DNA of 64,000 nt from Abelmoschus esculentus (taxonomy: Eukaryota > Streptophyta > Magnoliopsida > Malvales > Malvaceae). Below the pieces are notes generated by a model, which did no database searches, was not told where the DNA came from, and worked only from the letters and a program-made list of their open reading frames with translations. Shown piece after piece: positions 38,388 through 50,600 of the stretch. A program made the translations under genes and the position numbers. The stretch covers positions 19,060,517 to 19,124,516 of the forward strand of contig JAUCBN010000005.1 of assembly GCA_035048815.1 (NCBI GenBank), read 5' to 3'. Position 1 is the first letter of the stretch, and every line of letters starts with the position of its first letter.

Positions 38388-38500
38388 ACACGAGCTATCT
38401 AGCCTCAATGGTTAAGGGAATAATTGTTATTCCTAAAGATCACAGGTTCAAGCACCAATAATACTAGTAGAGTGATTAAGCGGTCAATGTCCAATGGTTG
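38388..38500 (+). repeat. Second tRNA-derived SINE-like fragment
   Basis: TAGCCTCAATGGTTAAGGG (A-box-like) is followed about 33 bp later by CAGGTTCAAGCACC (B-box-like). It abuts the LTR-like block that starts near 38510. Confidence 0.45.
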
Positions 38501-38509
38501 AGAGTATAT

Positions 38510-39660
38510 TGTTCTATATAACAACTGTGGTTCAAAACAAACAAAACAAGTTAATAAGATGTAAATCACACAATTCTGTAACAAAAATAAACCATATAAA
38601 ATGAATATAAAAGATTACAGAAACAAAGAAAAAACCAATAAAACGTTTCTGAAAAACGTAAATCGAGGCCTGTGCTATCACAGTGTCCTTAAAACAGATT
38701 TGTTCCCTCCCGGAGCTGGAGTTTCTAAGGAACGTCTGTCTCCTAGGATACAACAGTAGACAGCAGCAAAGAGAGCAACGCAACTTAACTGCACCGGCGA
38801 ACTTCACAGAAGCAGAACACTATCAAGGATTTTGGCTAGAGGATGTTTTGGTTTTCAGTGTGTTGAGATAGGAGCAAGAGAGTTCCTTTTATAGTGTTCA
38901 TGCAGGGGACATGTTTAATTACAGAATTAATCTGTAATTACAATTCCTTGGAGAGTTATAACTCCCTGAATTCAAAATGGCATTTAACAGAGAATTAATC
39001 CAAATAAATTGGAGGTTACAACCAGCTGAAGGGTCTGCAACTCCATAGAAGGTGGTTTAATTCTATAACATCTGTTGAAAAAAATAAAGTCAGAAAAGTA
39101 GAAAAAAAATCTATCATTTTAGAACCCCAAGGCTCAAGGCCCATCTTTCAACTTTCATAATAAGCAATCAATACTAACCCAAAGTGCCTAGCCTAGGCTT
39201 ATTTCCAATAATAACATGAAGAACTTTTATATATAAAGCTTTCCAAATCAATATTCCCAACAAATATGGGACATTCTACTTTTCATATTTTTCATTTTAT
39301 TTTTCCAACATCATGGGTGTCACATTGAGCAACAATTTCTCATTCACCCATTGAACATTTTTGATCTTGTAAATATATAATTCCATCTACTCTTATAGTA
39401 GATTAATCATCCACTTAGTTCCAATTAATTTGACTAATGGAACCCACATAAATTTAATCTCCAAAATGTTCATTACCATACCATTCTTCCAACAATCCCC
39501 CACATGAATGAAAATTGTCTAGGTTAAAATTAAGGTTTAATAGTGTTCAACGGTTGAAACCTGCATATGATAGGTAGGGGTTACCCTTTGAACCTTCCCT
39601 TGTAAAGATATACATACTTTATTAGTTGTCCAGTAGACTTGATGTCTTCCAACAACAACA
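38510..39660 (-). mobile_element. Probable Copia LTR, minus orientation
   Basis: Read on the minus strand, the block contains a TATAAAAGG box (rc of 38886-38896) followed by a leader with CAGACGTTCCTTAGAAACTC and CCGGGAGGGAACAAATC, which I associate with LTR U3/R/U5 of plant Copia elements. The high-coordinate end reads TGTTGGAAGACATC on the minus strand, a plausible TG start. I did not find a target duplication, and no internal retrotransposon genes lie beside it, so it is a solo LTR or fragment with approximate ends. Overlapping frames on both strands at 38532-38871 are regarded as noncoding. Confidence 0.5.
39073..39307. mobile_element. Nested 235-bp TG...CA insert with TSD ACATC
   Basis: It starts TGTTGAAAAAAATAAA and ends TTTTATTTTTCCA. 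ACATC lies at both 39068-39072 and 39308-39312. Size and ends suit a small LTR (for example of a TRIM or Copia-like element) inserted in the older LTR block. An alternative reading with TGTTG...CAACA ends has no target duplication. Confidence 0.5.
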
Positions 39661-40220
39661 AGGATAACTTTTTTACTTTTATTCGGTTTCGTTGGATATA
39701 TAGATTATTTTAAACTTTTATTTAAGAAAATAAGGTGTTTGAATCTTATTTTAGAATTTAGGCTAAAAATTACGGTATATTAAAAAATATCACATGTAAA
39801 TGATAATTTGAAGGAAGGCACCATGTGCAAATGAGGCAATACGTTCTCTTACGTGCACAATAAAAACTTACATATAATCTAAAATATAATTAAAAATTAT
39901 CTATATTTTAAAATTTTATTTTAGATCAGATTATTTATAAAAAAATTCTTTTATTTCCCATAATTTTTTTTAAAAATAACTTATTTATAAATTTATTTTA
40001 ACCTTAATCTTAAATCGTACTTAGTATAATATAATTGTAACGAATACATTGGTATCTATAATTACATCCCCAATGACTGGAGGTAAGCCTTTTGAACTGC
40101 TGAAGCATCATTTCAAAAATCAAACTTTCCTTTTCTAATGTTGGAGCGTCAAGTTCAAAAATAAAACTTATTTAAAGTAATTATTATAAATAAATACATA
40201 AATAAGGCAATGGCATTTTC

Positions 40221-40230
40221 GCTATTTAAA
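40221..40230 (+). promoter_or_regulatory. Putative TATA box of the TOG/ARM gene
   Basis: TATTTAAA lies within 40221-40230, ahead of a GA-rich leader (about 40255-40300). The coding start follows only after a probable leader intron whose acceptor is at 41294-41295. Confidence 0.35.
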
Positions 40231-41316
40231 GCCAGGCAGGCCAAGAGCTTTCAGAAAACAAATATTAATTTCAACCCAGAGAGTGAGGAGAGAGAAGGAG
40301 AAAGGCCGTCACATGCAGTAGACCCGTGCCTGCCGGCCTCGGTCGGATTTGCTTCGCTAAATACTCTAAAAAACTACATCGTTTTGGCTCTGTTTTTTTT
40401 TCCTTTTATATACAAGAGTCTTCATTTTCACTGGTGAGGTCTCGACGCAAGTCGCACTGTCCGCTGATCGCTTCGTCTCTATCTCTTACCTCTTTGGTAT
40501 CTCTCTATCTCTCTAGTTTTCTTTTTCTTAATTAATATTTTGATTTTTGTTTTGAAAGTTTTAAATCTCGGAGAAAATTTAAGGATTCTAGGCGAGATCT
40601 ATCCATCTATATACAAATCTAGTTTAGTTTTATTTTAAAATTTCATGTTATGACAGATTTGACATCTAGATCTCTGTTGCAATTGCTTTGATTTTCGTTT
40701 TTCTATTTTGTTCTGGAAATTTTATAATTTGTGCTAATTCGTGGATTTTGATATGTATTTACTCAAAGTTAGTTCAGATTTGCTCGTTTTCGTTGATTAT
40801 ATCTTCACTGTGAATGCAAATTTGTATGAAATGTTTTAGTTAGATGATTTTTTAAGTTTTTATGCTAAATTTGGTTGAGTTGACTTGAGGCTTTTAGAGT
40901 CGGTGTTTTTCAGATTGTGTCATTGATTTGGTGTTGTAGAGAAAGATAATGTGAAGTGGACCTAGGCGTTGTCTGGCTCACTATTCTCTAATTTACTAAC
41001 TGTAGCCAATATATGAACAATCTGTTAAAAATAAGATGAGATTCGTAGAACGAACCATGCAAGCATTAAAAATATGATTACTGCTTTAGATTGTGCTTGC
41101 TTTAGAACTACTTTGTTTTGCTGTGTCAATCTGAGAAGGAAAACAGGATTTTCACTGTTTTCAGGTATGTAGTTTTCTAAATAAACTGTCAAGCAATTAA
41201 TTTAATTTCATTGTTAGTGTGTTAGTAAGGTTGTACATCGATGATCACCATCATAACGGAATATGTCATCGTTTGTCCTATTCTTTGTCTTTCAGTTTCA
41301 GACTTTAATTTCTATA

Positions 41317-43089
41317 ATGTCGGAGACTGCTTTAAGAGATCTCAACACTTTACTTGCGGCTGAGAGGAAGAATGACAGCTCTAGTAAAGGAAATTTTACT
41401 AAGCCTCGCAATGGAAACACAATTGAAAATGTTGAAGAGCAACAGAGGAAAAGCCTCGTATCTGTTCAAATAAATGGAGGTGAAACTGAAAATGTGCGGC
41501 TGAATAGAATCCCTGCTTCTGATCAAATAAATGGAGGTGAAACTGTAAACGTTGGAGTAGAGGTAGCTAATTTGGAAGTAGAATACATTGAATCTGAGAA
41601 CTTGAGTGATCTAGAAGATGTTGATACATGTCTTAAGGTATAATTTACTGTTATTTTACATTTCAGTTTTTGATATTTTGTTTACTGTTTGTTGAGATGC
41701 ATATTTACCCATGCCAGAACCTCTTACCTGGACTTGACTCTAAAGACTGGATTCTGGTTGTTGAAGCACTCAATAATGTTCGCCGATTATCAATATTCCA
41801 CAAGGAAAGAATGCATTGTATACTGTAAGTCTCAAATTCTGACTTGGTTATCTGAAAGACTAGAGGATGGGGTTTTAATATAATTTTCCCATCAGTTATT
41901 GTTGCCTTACATTTAATTTGACTGGTGTATTTGTTCCTTGTTTTAATGTGCAGGAGTGATTTGATCCCCCTTGTTGTTAAGTCCTTGAAGAATCCAAGAA
42001 GTGCTGTTTGTAAAACTGCAATTATGACATCAACTGATATTTTCAATGCATATCATGATGATTTGATTGATTCTTTGGATCCCCTGGTACTTTCATATTC
42101 TCTATGATTTATTGCCTTATTAATTTGATTGCTACTATGCCTTTTCTAGATGGCGCACTTCCATCTTTGTTGCTATTTTCTTTTGTGAATGTTTCTTCAT
42201 CTTGGGAGAGAAGCGAACAAAATTTTGGTTTTCTGATGTGTTCAAATATGATTAATACAGCTTGTACAGCTTCTTCTTAAGTCTTCACAAGACAAAAGAT
42301 TTGTATGTGAAGCAGCAGTGAGAGCTTTAGAGGCAATGACTACTTCAGTTTCTCCTATGTTGTTGTTGCCCAAGTTGCAACCCTATCTTAAGAACCGAAA
42401 TCCACGAATTCGAGCAAAGGCATCAATGTGCTTTAGTCGTAGTGTTCCACGTCTGGTAGGCAAATGATACCCTGTTTAATCTTGTTCCATTTGAATTGTT
42501 GATTTGGATGGAATCCTTGTTCACTCTATTGTGGTGGTTAGCTATGTGTGGATATTTGTGGTATGAATAGTTTTCAAAGCAATTGTTTTTATTTTCTGTT
42601 CCTTGTATTCTCTTTGGTAATCAGCTTCTGATTTCCTTGTGCACTTTTTTTTTCATGAGCTTTTGTTCTATTTTAGAGGATTTGATTGATGTCGTGTCCT
42701 ATAGTTTGCTTTTCCTTCTTGGCTGAAAAACTTTTATTTTGCCCTTTTCTGAAGTATTTTCACACTCTTCTGCTAAGTTTTATGGATTCATTTGATTTTA
42801 TCAGGGTGCTGAAGGAATTAAAGAATACGGAATTGACAAATTAATACAAGTAGCTGCCTCCCAACTAAGCGACCAGCTTCCAGAATCTCGTGAGTCTGCT
42901 CGAAGCCTTCTTTTGGAGCTACAAAATGTATACGAGCAATCCCCCAATCTACCCACAGCATTATCCGAGCATCCAGAGATGGGCTCTTGGGAGAACTTTT
43001 GTCTGTCCAAGCTCTCTCCTTTAAGTGCACAAGCAGTGCTTCGTGTGACAACAAACCCTACACGTGAAGGTCTCGTTATCGCCTCCTGA
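41317..43089 (+). CDS. TOG/ARM-repeat protein (CLASP N-terminal-like), plant-specific small form
   Basis: Five coding exons give 346 residues: 41317-41637, 41718-41824, 41954-42086, 42261-42455 and 42805-43089. I chose ATG 41317 (MSETALRDLNTLLAAE) because a good acceptor (TTTGTCTTTCAG) ends just upstream, which makes the earlier in-frame ATG at 41263 intronic. Residues 1-107 are polar, with a twice-repeated QINGGET phrase. From about 108 on come helical repeats (LDSKDWILVVEALNNVRRLS, LVVKSLKNPRSAVCKTAI, VCEAAVRALEAM, NPRIRAKASMCFSR) like the TOG domains of CLASP/crescerin proteins, which bind tubulin. Close plant relatives, as I recall, are the ARM-repeat proteins At3g01450 and At4g15830. A microtubule role is inferred from the fold only. 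Confidence 0.85.
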
Positions 43090-44536
43090 TGGTGAGTTCT
43101 ATATTAACCGTATATGAGTTTGTAGCAAGTACCGTCTATTTTTAATTCCCCCCCAACATATATCTGAGCTTTAGTGAGCCGAGTCTACAGTCATCTCATC
43201 TCATATTGTCTTGGTTTTGGTTTTATTCCCTTGTAAATTCTGTTGAATCATTAAGTTGCCTTCCATCTTTGCATGTGTCTTTCCCTTAGGTGTTGCTCAT
43301 ATTTGTCATGGGTTTGGGTTCCGAAAATGGTATAAATTTTGTTCACCCAATTTGCTTCGTATTGGCCATATCTGGGTTGTAGTTTACATGTCTAATTGAG
43401 ATTAAGGATGGTGCTTTTAAGTATTTTGTTTATGCTGCTAGTTAACCTTTAGCATTCGCATCGGGTAACACATAATTTACTATTATATTTATCATATAAA
43501 AGAATCTGTTAGATAAGCTGTCAGTAAATGAATGAAATGGTCCCAGTTGGGTACCCAACCAATTTGTAAATTGGGGGATTAATTTTGCCATCAATTTCAT
43601 AAGAGAATTATATGGTAGCATGAGTGAAGCAATTAAATATCTCTAATATGCACTCTCACCATTTCACTAATTTTAGTTTCGTCGAGGACGAATTACTTTT
43701 ATGACGTGATTGTATAATTGGAGAATTTTAGAATCAATTATTTATTTTTATATTATAGATTTTTTATAAAAAAAATTAATATCAATTGTACTGTCGTGTT
43801 ATCAAAAATCAATCTTTTCCTGCCAAATGTTATTAAATTTTTATTAAATCTATAAAAAGTTATAATTATATTGCCTTCAAGAAGTAAAAAAAATTAGATT
43901 AAACTATTTAAATATTAAAAAAAACAAAAAAAATAAAATTTTTATAGAATTAAGCATATTAATAAAATTAAAAAGATTCTTGAATCTCTGTTTTTATCCA
44001 AATGAGACGTATAAAGAATAAGTTGTAAACGATCTACGATCTAATCTGTAATATAAAATGTATCGCTACTCAGGAAATCCCTTATTAATTATGAATAAAA
44101 GTCTCTTGCTTCTTAATCATATCTTTTTTATTATTCTTCATTAAAAAATTTAAAAATTTAAATTCTAATATTAGTTTTCGTACCCTGAACTTAAAAAATA
44201 TATATTAAATCATCCATTCCTTAATTCTTACCGTTATTGATTGCAACGAAGTCTCCTGTTTCATCTTTTGTAAAGTTGTGCCCTAATTCGCGTAGAAATG
44301 AAAATATTAAGTCCTTATTCGACCATTTTAAAAGATTTTATTCTTAATGGACAACTAAAAAAATTATCCCTTATTTGAACATTTAGCTGAATATCTACAA
44401 CTTTAATTGTCAAAAGAAAGTACACAAATGAAGATTAAATTTTATTTGAAATTTTAAAACAATAATTAAATTTTAAAAGTTACAAAATAACAAATAAATT
44501 TTATATTTTTATCACAAAATGGTCACTTAATAGAAT
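43090..44536. other. 3' flank of the TOG/ARM gene and intergenic DNA
   Basis: Probable 3' UTR to about 43450, then AT-rich DNA without recognised features. Confidence 0.4.
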
Positions 44537-44544
44537 TAAGTGGG

Positions 44545-45032
44545 TAGGAGTGTTCAAAACTTCGGTTAATCGAACTAATCAAATTAACCGATCAAACTAA
44601 AGTTTTTTTTAGTTAATCGGTCGGTTAATTTTAGATTAGATCGGTTAACAGTTAATGATTTCTTAAAGTTTGATTATCGATTAATTTGATTCGAAATTAA
44701 TTAATTAATTGAATTAATCGATTTTTTATATTATATATTTTTTTATCATTATACTTTTAAAAATTATAAAATGGTTATTAAATTTCATAATTTTTTTATC
44801 ATTAAAATTTTTAATATATTTCAATAATTTATCATGTGTGATGAATCAATTATCACTTTATAATATTCGATAAATTTAATAGTTGTTTTATATTTTTGAA
44901 AGTTTAGTGGCTAAAAAATCATTTTAATATAATTTAAGAATTATTTGGGTAACTTGCCTAGTTTGTTTTTAAAAAGTTTATTTAACAAATTAACTGGTTA
45001 TATTAACCAAATCGACTGTTTGAATACCCTTA
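44545..45032. mobile_element. hAT-like MITE (488 bp)
   Basis: The left end TAGGAGTGTTCAAA pairs with the reverse complement of the right end, TAAGGGTATTCAAA. The flanking octamers TAAGTGGG (44537-44544) and TAAATGAG (45033-45040) agree at six of eight positions, consistent with an aged 8-bp target duplication. The interior holds repeated 'ggttaatcg' phrases on both arms. No coding capacity. Confidence 0.65.
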
Positions 45033-45040
45033 TAAATGAG

Positions 45041-46718
45041 TAAGGTTATAATTATAAAAATTTAAACAATAACATATTAATGATCTATATTTTATAAATT
45101 CAATCAAATATGAATGTAAAATAAATAAAATATAAATATTGTTTATGTAAGAAATGCATAAATCTCTTCTTATTTATAATTATAGTTGGTTAGATCAATA
45201 TAAATATAAAGCCCAACTTGAAATTTCAAAATCAAGCTTTACTAATAACAATTTCATGTAAATCAAAATTTATTAGACAAGTCTAGTTCACTATGTCATT
45301 CATAATCTTATCAAATAATAAATTTTTATTTTATTTTTTATAAAACGAATCTTCGTTTATTTTTTTTTATAACGTGAATCTTTGTATCTTTCATATATAT
45401 TATTAGATAGATTAATTTCACTGAATAAAATTATAAATAACATGATAAACCGAGATCATACAGTAATTTTTTCACGTAAATGGAAAACGTTGCAATGACA
45501 CAGTGCTGTAATCCCCACAATGCTACTGCTTCCATTGTTTCATCTCTGATAAAGGAAAGAAATCATAGCCTAAATCTTCGAGCGAAGAATTCAAACTGTC
45601 TGGACATAAAGAACGATGAACAAAATAGATAAACAATATAAATATTACGATATTTAAAAATAAATAAATATAATTTTTTTATAATAAACCCAGTGAAAAT
45701 ATAAATATTGCTTCCAATTATAATCTCTCATGTATTTAATTGATTTTATTTTTTATATGTATTGATTTAAAAAATTTAATTTCAATAATAAGATTGAGTT
45801 ATACATGTGGTTTTCTCTGCTAATCTACCAAAGTATTTATAATTACTGTGACTTTATTCTTTGTGAATATCGTTGTTCTAAAATTTGAATCAATATATTA
45901 ACATCGACGATAAAAAGCTTATGCTTTCATGCTACGATTAGACGTTAGAAACTTCCAGCACTTGGCCACACGCTTGTCGTCTCGGCTCAGGAATAGGGGA
46001 GTAGAGCCGAGTTTAATAGTGTTTGAGTTTGATTCGATTCGTTAAAATTTATATTAAATTTAATAATATTTGAGTTTAATTTGACTTGTTAAGAACTTAA
46101 GTGGATCAAATTAAATTGAATATTAATTAAGTCAAACTCAAATAATTTGTAAACTATCTTATCTCGTTTATATTATTATTAATAACCCACTTTAATTTAA
46201 AAAAATAATTTATATTTTTAAGTAACTCATGAGCTTTGAGTTGAATATTAAATAACTCAATTCATTAAAAACTCAAATTAAACTCAATTAATTTAAATTT
46301 TAACCAAATTTTAATTATTTTTACACTCGAATAATTAATCATCCATCTTGCTTTATTTACATCTTATCTTAGACGGATCTTCTTAGATGGTGGGTGGGGC
46401 AATTGGTCTTCCTAAATCTTATGAGTTATTTTTTTTTTAATCTTTGTAGTTTTAAAATTATTGTAATTAAGTTATTTTTCCTTCCCAAAACTTTTATAGT
46501 TTATTATTTTTTAAGATTTTATAATCTAAAATTAATAAAATTAAACTTTGACCTTCATTTTTTTGATTTAATTATTTTTTAAGACTATTCAATTTTAACA
46601 TTTATGAAATTAAGTCTAAACTCCTTTACTTTTTACGATTTAATTATTTTTAAAATCTTATTATTTTAAAATTAATCAATCTGTCTCTTTATAGTTTAAT
46701 CTCACTCTGTCCTTGAAT
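45041..46718. other. AT-rich intergenic DNA
   Basis: A less AT-rich patch at 45485-45620 and a GAGTTTGA-rich patch at 46010-46330 (possibly an eroded MITE) are the only contrasts. The (ATG/TTT)-type frame at 46394-46582 is low-complexity and not called. Confidence 0.4.
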
Positions 46719-47522
46719 TAGGGGTGAGCGTTTGAGTGAGTCGAGTCGAGTCAAAAAATTTTAAGTTATTCAAGTTGAGTTAACATATTTTACAACTTGA
46801 ACTTTTTTAAAATTTTTCGATTCGAATCGGTTTTAGCTAGTTCGAGTCGATTCAATTTTTTGAGTTTATGTATAAATTTAATTGTACTATTTATAATACT
46901 ATAATACATTTTGATTATAATTTAAACGACTTTCTCTTTATATCTACATATATATTTTTTCATATTATTTTTTACATGTATAAGTAAGATTTTGAATCAT
47001 TATTATTATTATTATTATTGTTATTATCATCATCATGATCATCAAATATCTTAGGTATGAATATGTCATTTCATTAAATATGAGCATCTTTAAAAAAATC
47101 TTAGATAAAAAAATGCTAAAACGAGATAAAAATAATAATAAATTAAATATAATGATATAAATACATAAACTAAAAAATATAAAATAATTAATATAATTTA
47201 AATAATATAAAAAATATAAATAAAAATTATATTGAATAAAATAAAAAATAAATATGAAAATGACCCTATTATAAAGAAAAGAAAGTTAAAATGTAAAAAT
47301 AATAACAACAACAAAATAACTGAAAATAAAACTAAAAAGACTAAATGCATAATTAGATTTTGAAAATTTTAGAGTTATTAAATTTTTTGAGTAACTTGAA
47401 CTTTGGAAATTTAAACTCAACTCAAAATTAAATTTTTTATAAATTATTCGATTCGATTAATCAAATAACTTAAAATTAAAAATATATATATTTTAAATCA
47501 AATCGATTTTTGCTCACTCTTA
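46719..47522. mobile_element. Diverged hAT-type MITE of the 18589 family (about 804 bp)
   Basis: The left end TAGGGGTGAGCG pairs with the reverse complement of the right end, TAAGAGTGAGC. Flanking octamers CCTTGAAT and TCCCGAAT match at five of eight positions. The left 300 bp follow the 18589 element (GTCGAGTCGAGTCAAAA, 'tataatacattttgattataattta'). It has grown internally through an (ATT)n/(ATC)n microsatellite (about 46998-47040) and AT-rich filler. Confidence 0.65.
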
Positions 47523-47613
47523 TCCCGAATACGAAGAGTTTTGATGATATTTTGAATCCTTGGATCTGCTTATGTCCGAGTCATGAATAGAATGTTTCCT
47601 ATCTAGCCATAGG

Positions 47614-47656
47614 GCTTATAGCCTATAGCCTATAGCCTATAGCCTATAGCCTATAG
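47614..47656. repeat. Heptamer tandem repeat (GCCTATA)6
   Basis: One imperfect (GCTTATA) and five perfect GCCTATA units in a row. It lies in otherwise unassigned DNA. Confidence 0.9.
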
Positions 47657-47659
47657 GTA

Positions 47660-50600
47660 TGGTTATGGGGCAATTAGACAATCAGCCCTACCACTTGGGT
47701 TGGGACCACTTCCCGTAGTTCTCACCAAGGCGATTCAGACAACAAAACCAACTGATGACAGCAGCAACAGGACCAGGGAAGATATAAATGCTGGGGTTAT
47801 TTTTTATTTGTAGTTCTCTACCATCTGAAACAAAGGGAGACGTTCCACACATACCAATTCCAGCACTCTTCTACTTTGATCCTCAGGATCAGACACACAA
47901 CAACCCAACTAGTCTTGCCGTATGGGATGGATTCACCGAGTGTACATTTATACGTAGTTTTATATACAACTGGATCTGCATCCAAATACGAATCATATAC
48001 ATGGAGTATGAAAAATTATACATAAAAAAGACTTGTCCTGTCAGAGATCAAGATTCAATAACACAGTTGTCTCAGCTCATGCAAAGAATAATAAAAAAAT
48101 ATCTGGACTGAAACAAGAACCGGACTACAAGGGATAACTCCCTACACCTGCGACTGATGCAGTAGATCCATCTCTCACCTGGTCTTAAAAATGTATTAAT
48201 TATTATATTGTTGATAATTTCATATGAATCTCTCTCTTTGTCTGTTTAATATCTGCTTTTTATTTATTTTTTAAATACAAAATCCAATGGCTTTGGAGGG
48301 TGTGCAGGTGGAATCCCATGGATTTCCGTGCAAATAGCTTACCGTCAAATTATATAGGATAGTAGACTCGAAAGAGCCATGGATTATTTCCTTGTTTTAA
48401 TTTATGGTGATTATTTATATAAATCTCTATTAATTGTTCCACAGACCCCACATAAACCGGTATTCGTCACGTCACGTCCATTTGTTTAGTGGTGTGACCA
48501 CTTTCCACTAGTGTCCACAATGGGATTAGTTTCATATCCTATTGTTTATATCATAATACTAATTAGGAAATATAAGAAATTTAAATAAAAAAAATGTTTT
48601 TGTTGTTATTTTTATGTCGGTTCCTATCGTATAGTTGTTATTTTTTTCTTTTATTTTTCTCCATCTTCGACAAAATAAAAATGATAATTTTCGTTCGAGG
48701 TGTACACTAAATATAATCCTTTTGCATATTGTGTATAATATTTATTTAGATATCACATTAAATATAAATTTTATTGTCGATTCACATTAAATTAAAGACT
48801 TAAGACATAATTTTATTTTTAAATATAAATATAAAAAAAATTTACGTAATTAAACATAAACTATGAAGAAATACACATATAACTACGCTTATATAATGTG
48901 AACCTACGATATGTCTGTTATTATCGTTTACTTAGTGACTTTAATTTTTAAATCTAAATTTTAATTTTTATATTAATATTAATTTTTAGAAATATATATT
49001 TTATTTTAATAAAATAATTTTATTTGATGATTTTTAAACATTAAAGTTGAATTTTTAAGTTTTTTTATAAATATTTATTAAAATAAAAAAAATAATAATT
49101 AAAAATGGATCTATAGTATTTTAAGTGTAAAATACTTATTTTTATCTTATAAAAATAATTATAAATTAAATAAAAAAATTAAATATGATTCGATTAGGTT
49201 AACCATGATTTATAAACTTATGAACTATAAACTGTTGAAACGTCTCGGTTCAAATTAATTTTTGATTTTCGATTTTACGATTAACTATACTCATTCCTAC
49301 TCGAAACTAACAACTAAAACCGTCAAATTAATATACAATTCAAGCTCTAAAGAGTCTAAAAATGTATTTAGATTACACAAACTCTTCTTTTTCTTCTTCT
49401 TCTTCACTCTAGGCTTCAAAGTTCTCTACTGGTGGTGTCTGAGTATGAATTCTATATTTCTAAAAGTTTTGAAAAAATGAGAAATTAATTTATAAATTAA
49501 AATAATATTTTATAGTATTGTAAATGTAGTTAGTGGATTTTCCCACTAACTCAAAATTTTGATCTAATACTACTTTAAGGATATAAACTTTTTTTCTTTA
49601 TTCCTCGAAAAATTCCACTAACTAAGCAATGGTATAACTACCCAAGTGATGCTCTCATTTTCCAAGATTTCTAATTTAGCCCTCCAACTATTTTACAAAT
49701 GTTTCGAGTACAGATTAAAATTTCTCGATCTAATCAAAACTCAAATTAGTGAATCTGAAAAATCTGAAGGTATGGATACCGATATCAAATGATAAAAAAT
49801 ATTCTTTTAATATTTTTGATCATCAAACTAAAAAATCATCGGTTAAAAAAATTAGAGTATTACAAATTTTAATTTTGACTAAATAAAACTAAAAACTCAA
49901 ATATTTTATCAACAAATCACGTGACTATTATTTTATCGATCTAAAAAATTATTCAACTAATTACTAAAAAAATAGGTTCTTTAAATTTTAAATTTTTATT
50001 TAATTTTTTTCAAGTCAAAGTTAGAGCGAATCAATTATTTTTTACGTCGAATTAAATTAAATAATTTATTTTTTATTACAAACAAATTTTATACCAAAAA
50101 GTGTTCCCTGAGTAACGTGGGTAAATTCCCTTATAAATATCATAATCAGTTTTATCTTACTCTCTGGTATTTTCACAAGCATCTGATTCTTTAAGGATTT
50201 GTTTTATTATTTAGACTTTGTTATATTCTTAGATCAAGATTTGTCTGAATGGGGTTTTATAAAGGTAATCCAGTGGACGAACAGTGGAGAAGAAAGGGAT
50301 TGAACTTGTATTTTATTTCATTCAATTCGGTCACCAAGAAGAATATAATTGATTCAAATATGGGTATAGAATATTAAGGATTTTTTTATAGCAGAATATT
50401 TAGATGTTTTAATTTTTATTTTAATTATCGAAGTTATAAACTTTAAAAAATCAATCATATTTTTTATAAAAAAAATTATGCTCAATTAAGTGATTTTCAT
50501 AATAGTTCGTTACGTGACAAAACTGTAATATGACACGTAATAATAAAAGAGAAATAAGACTCGGGACGGGCCATGTCATTAACTGATTTTCCCCTTTTAG

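Noticed and set aside
47788..48111. 107-codon frame on the plus strand
   Set aside because: Looks superficially protein-like but matches no family I know, with no splice or promoter context; too weak to call.
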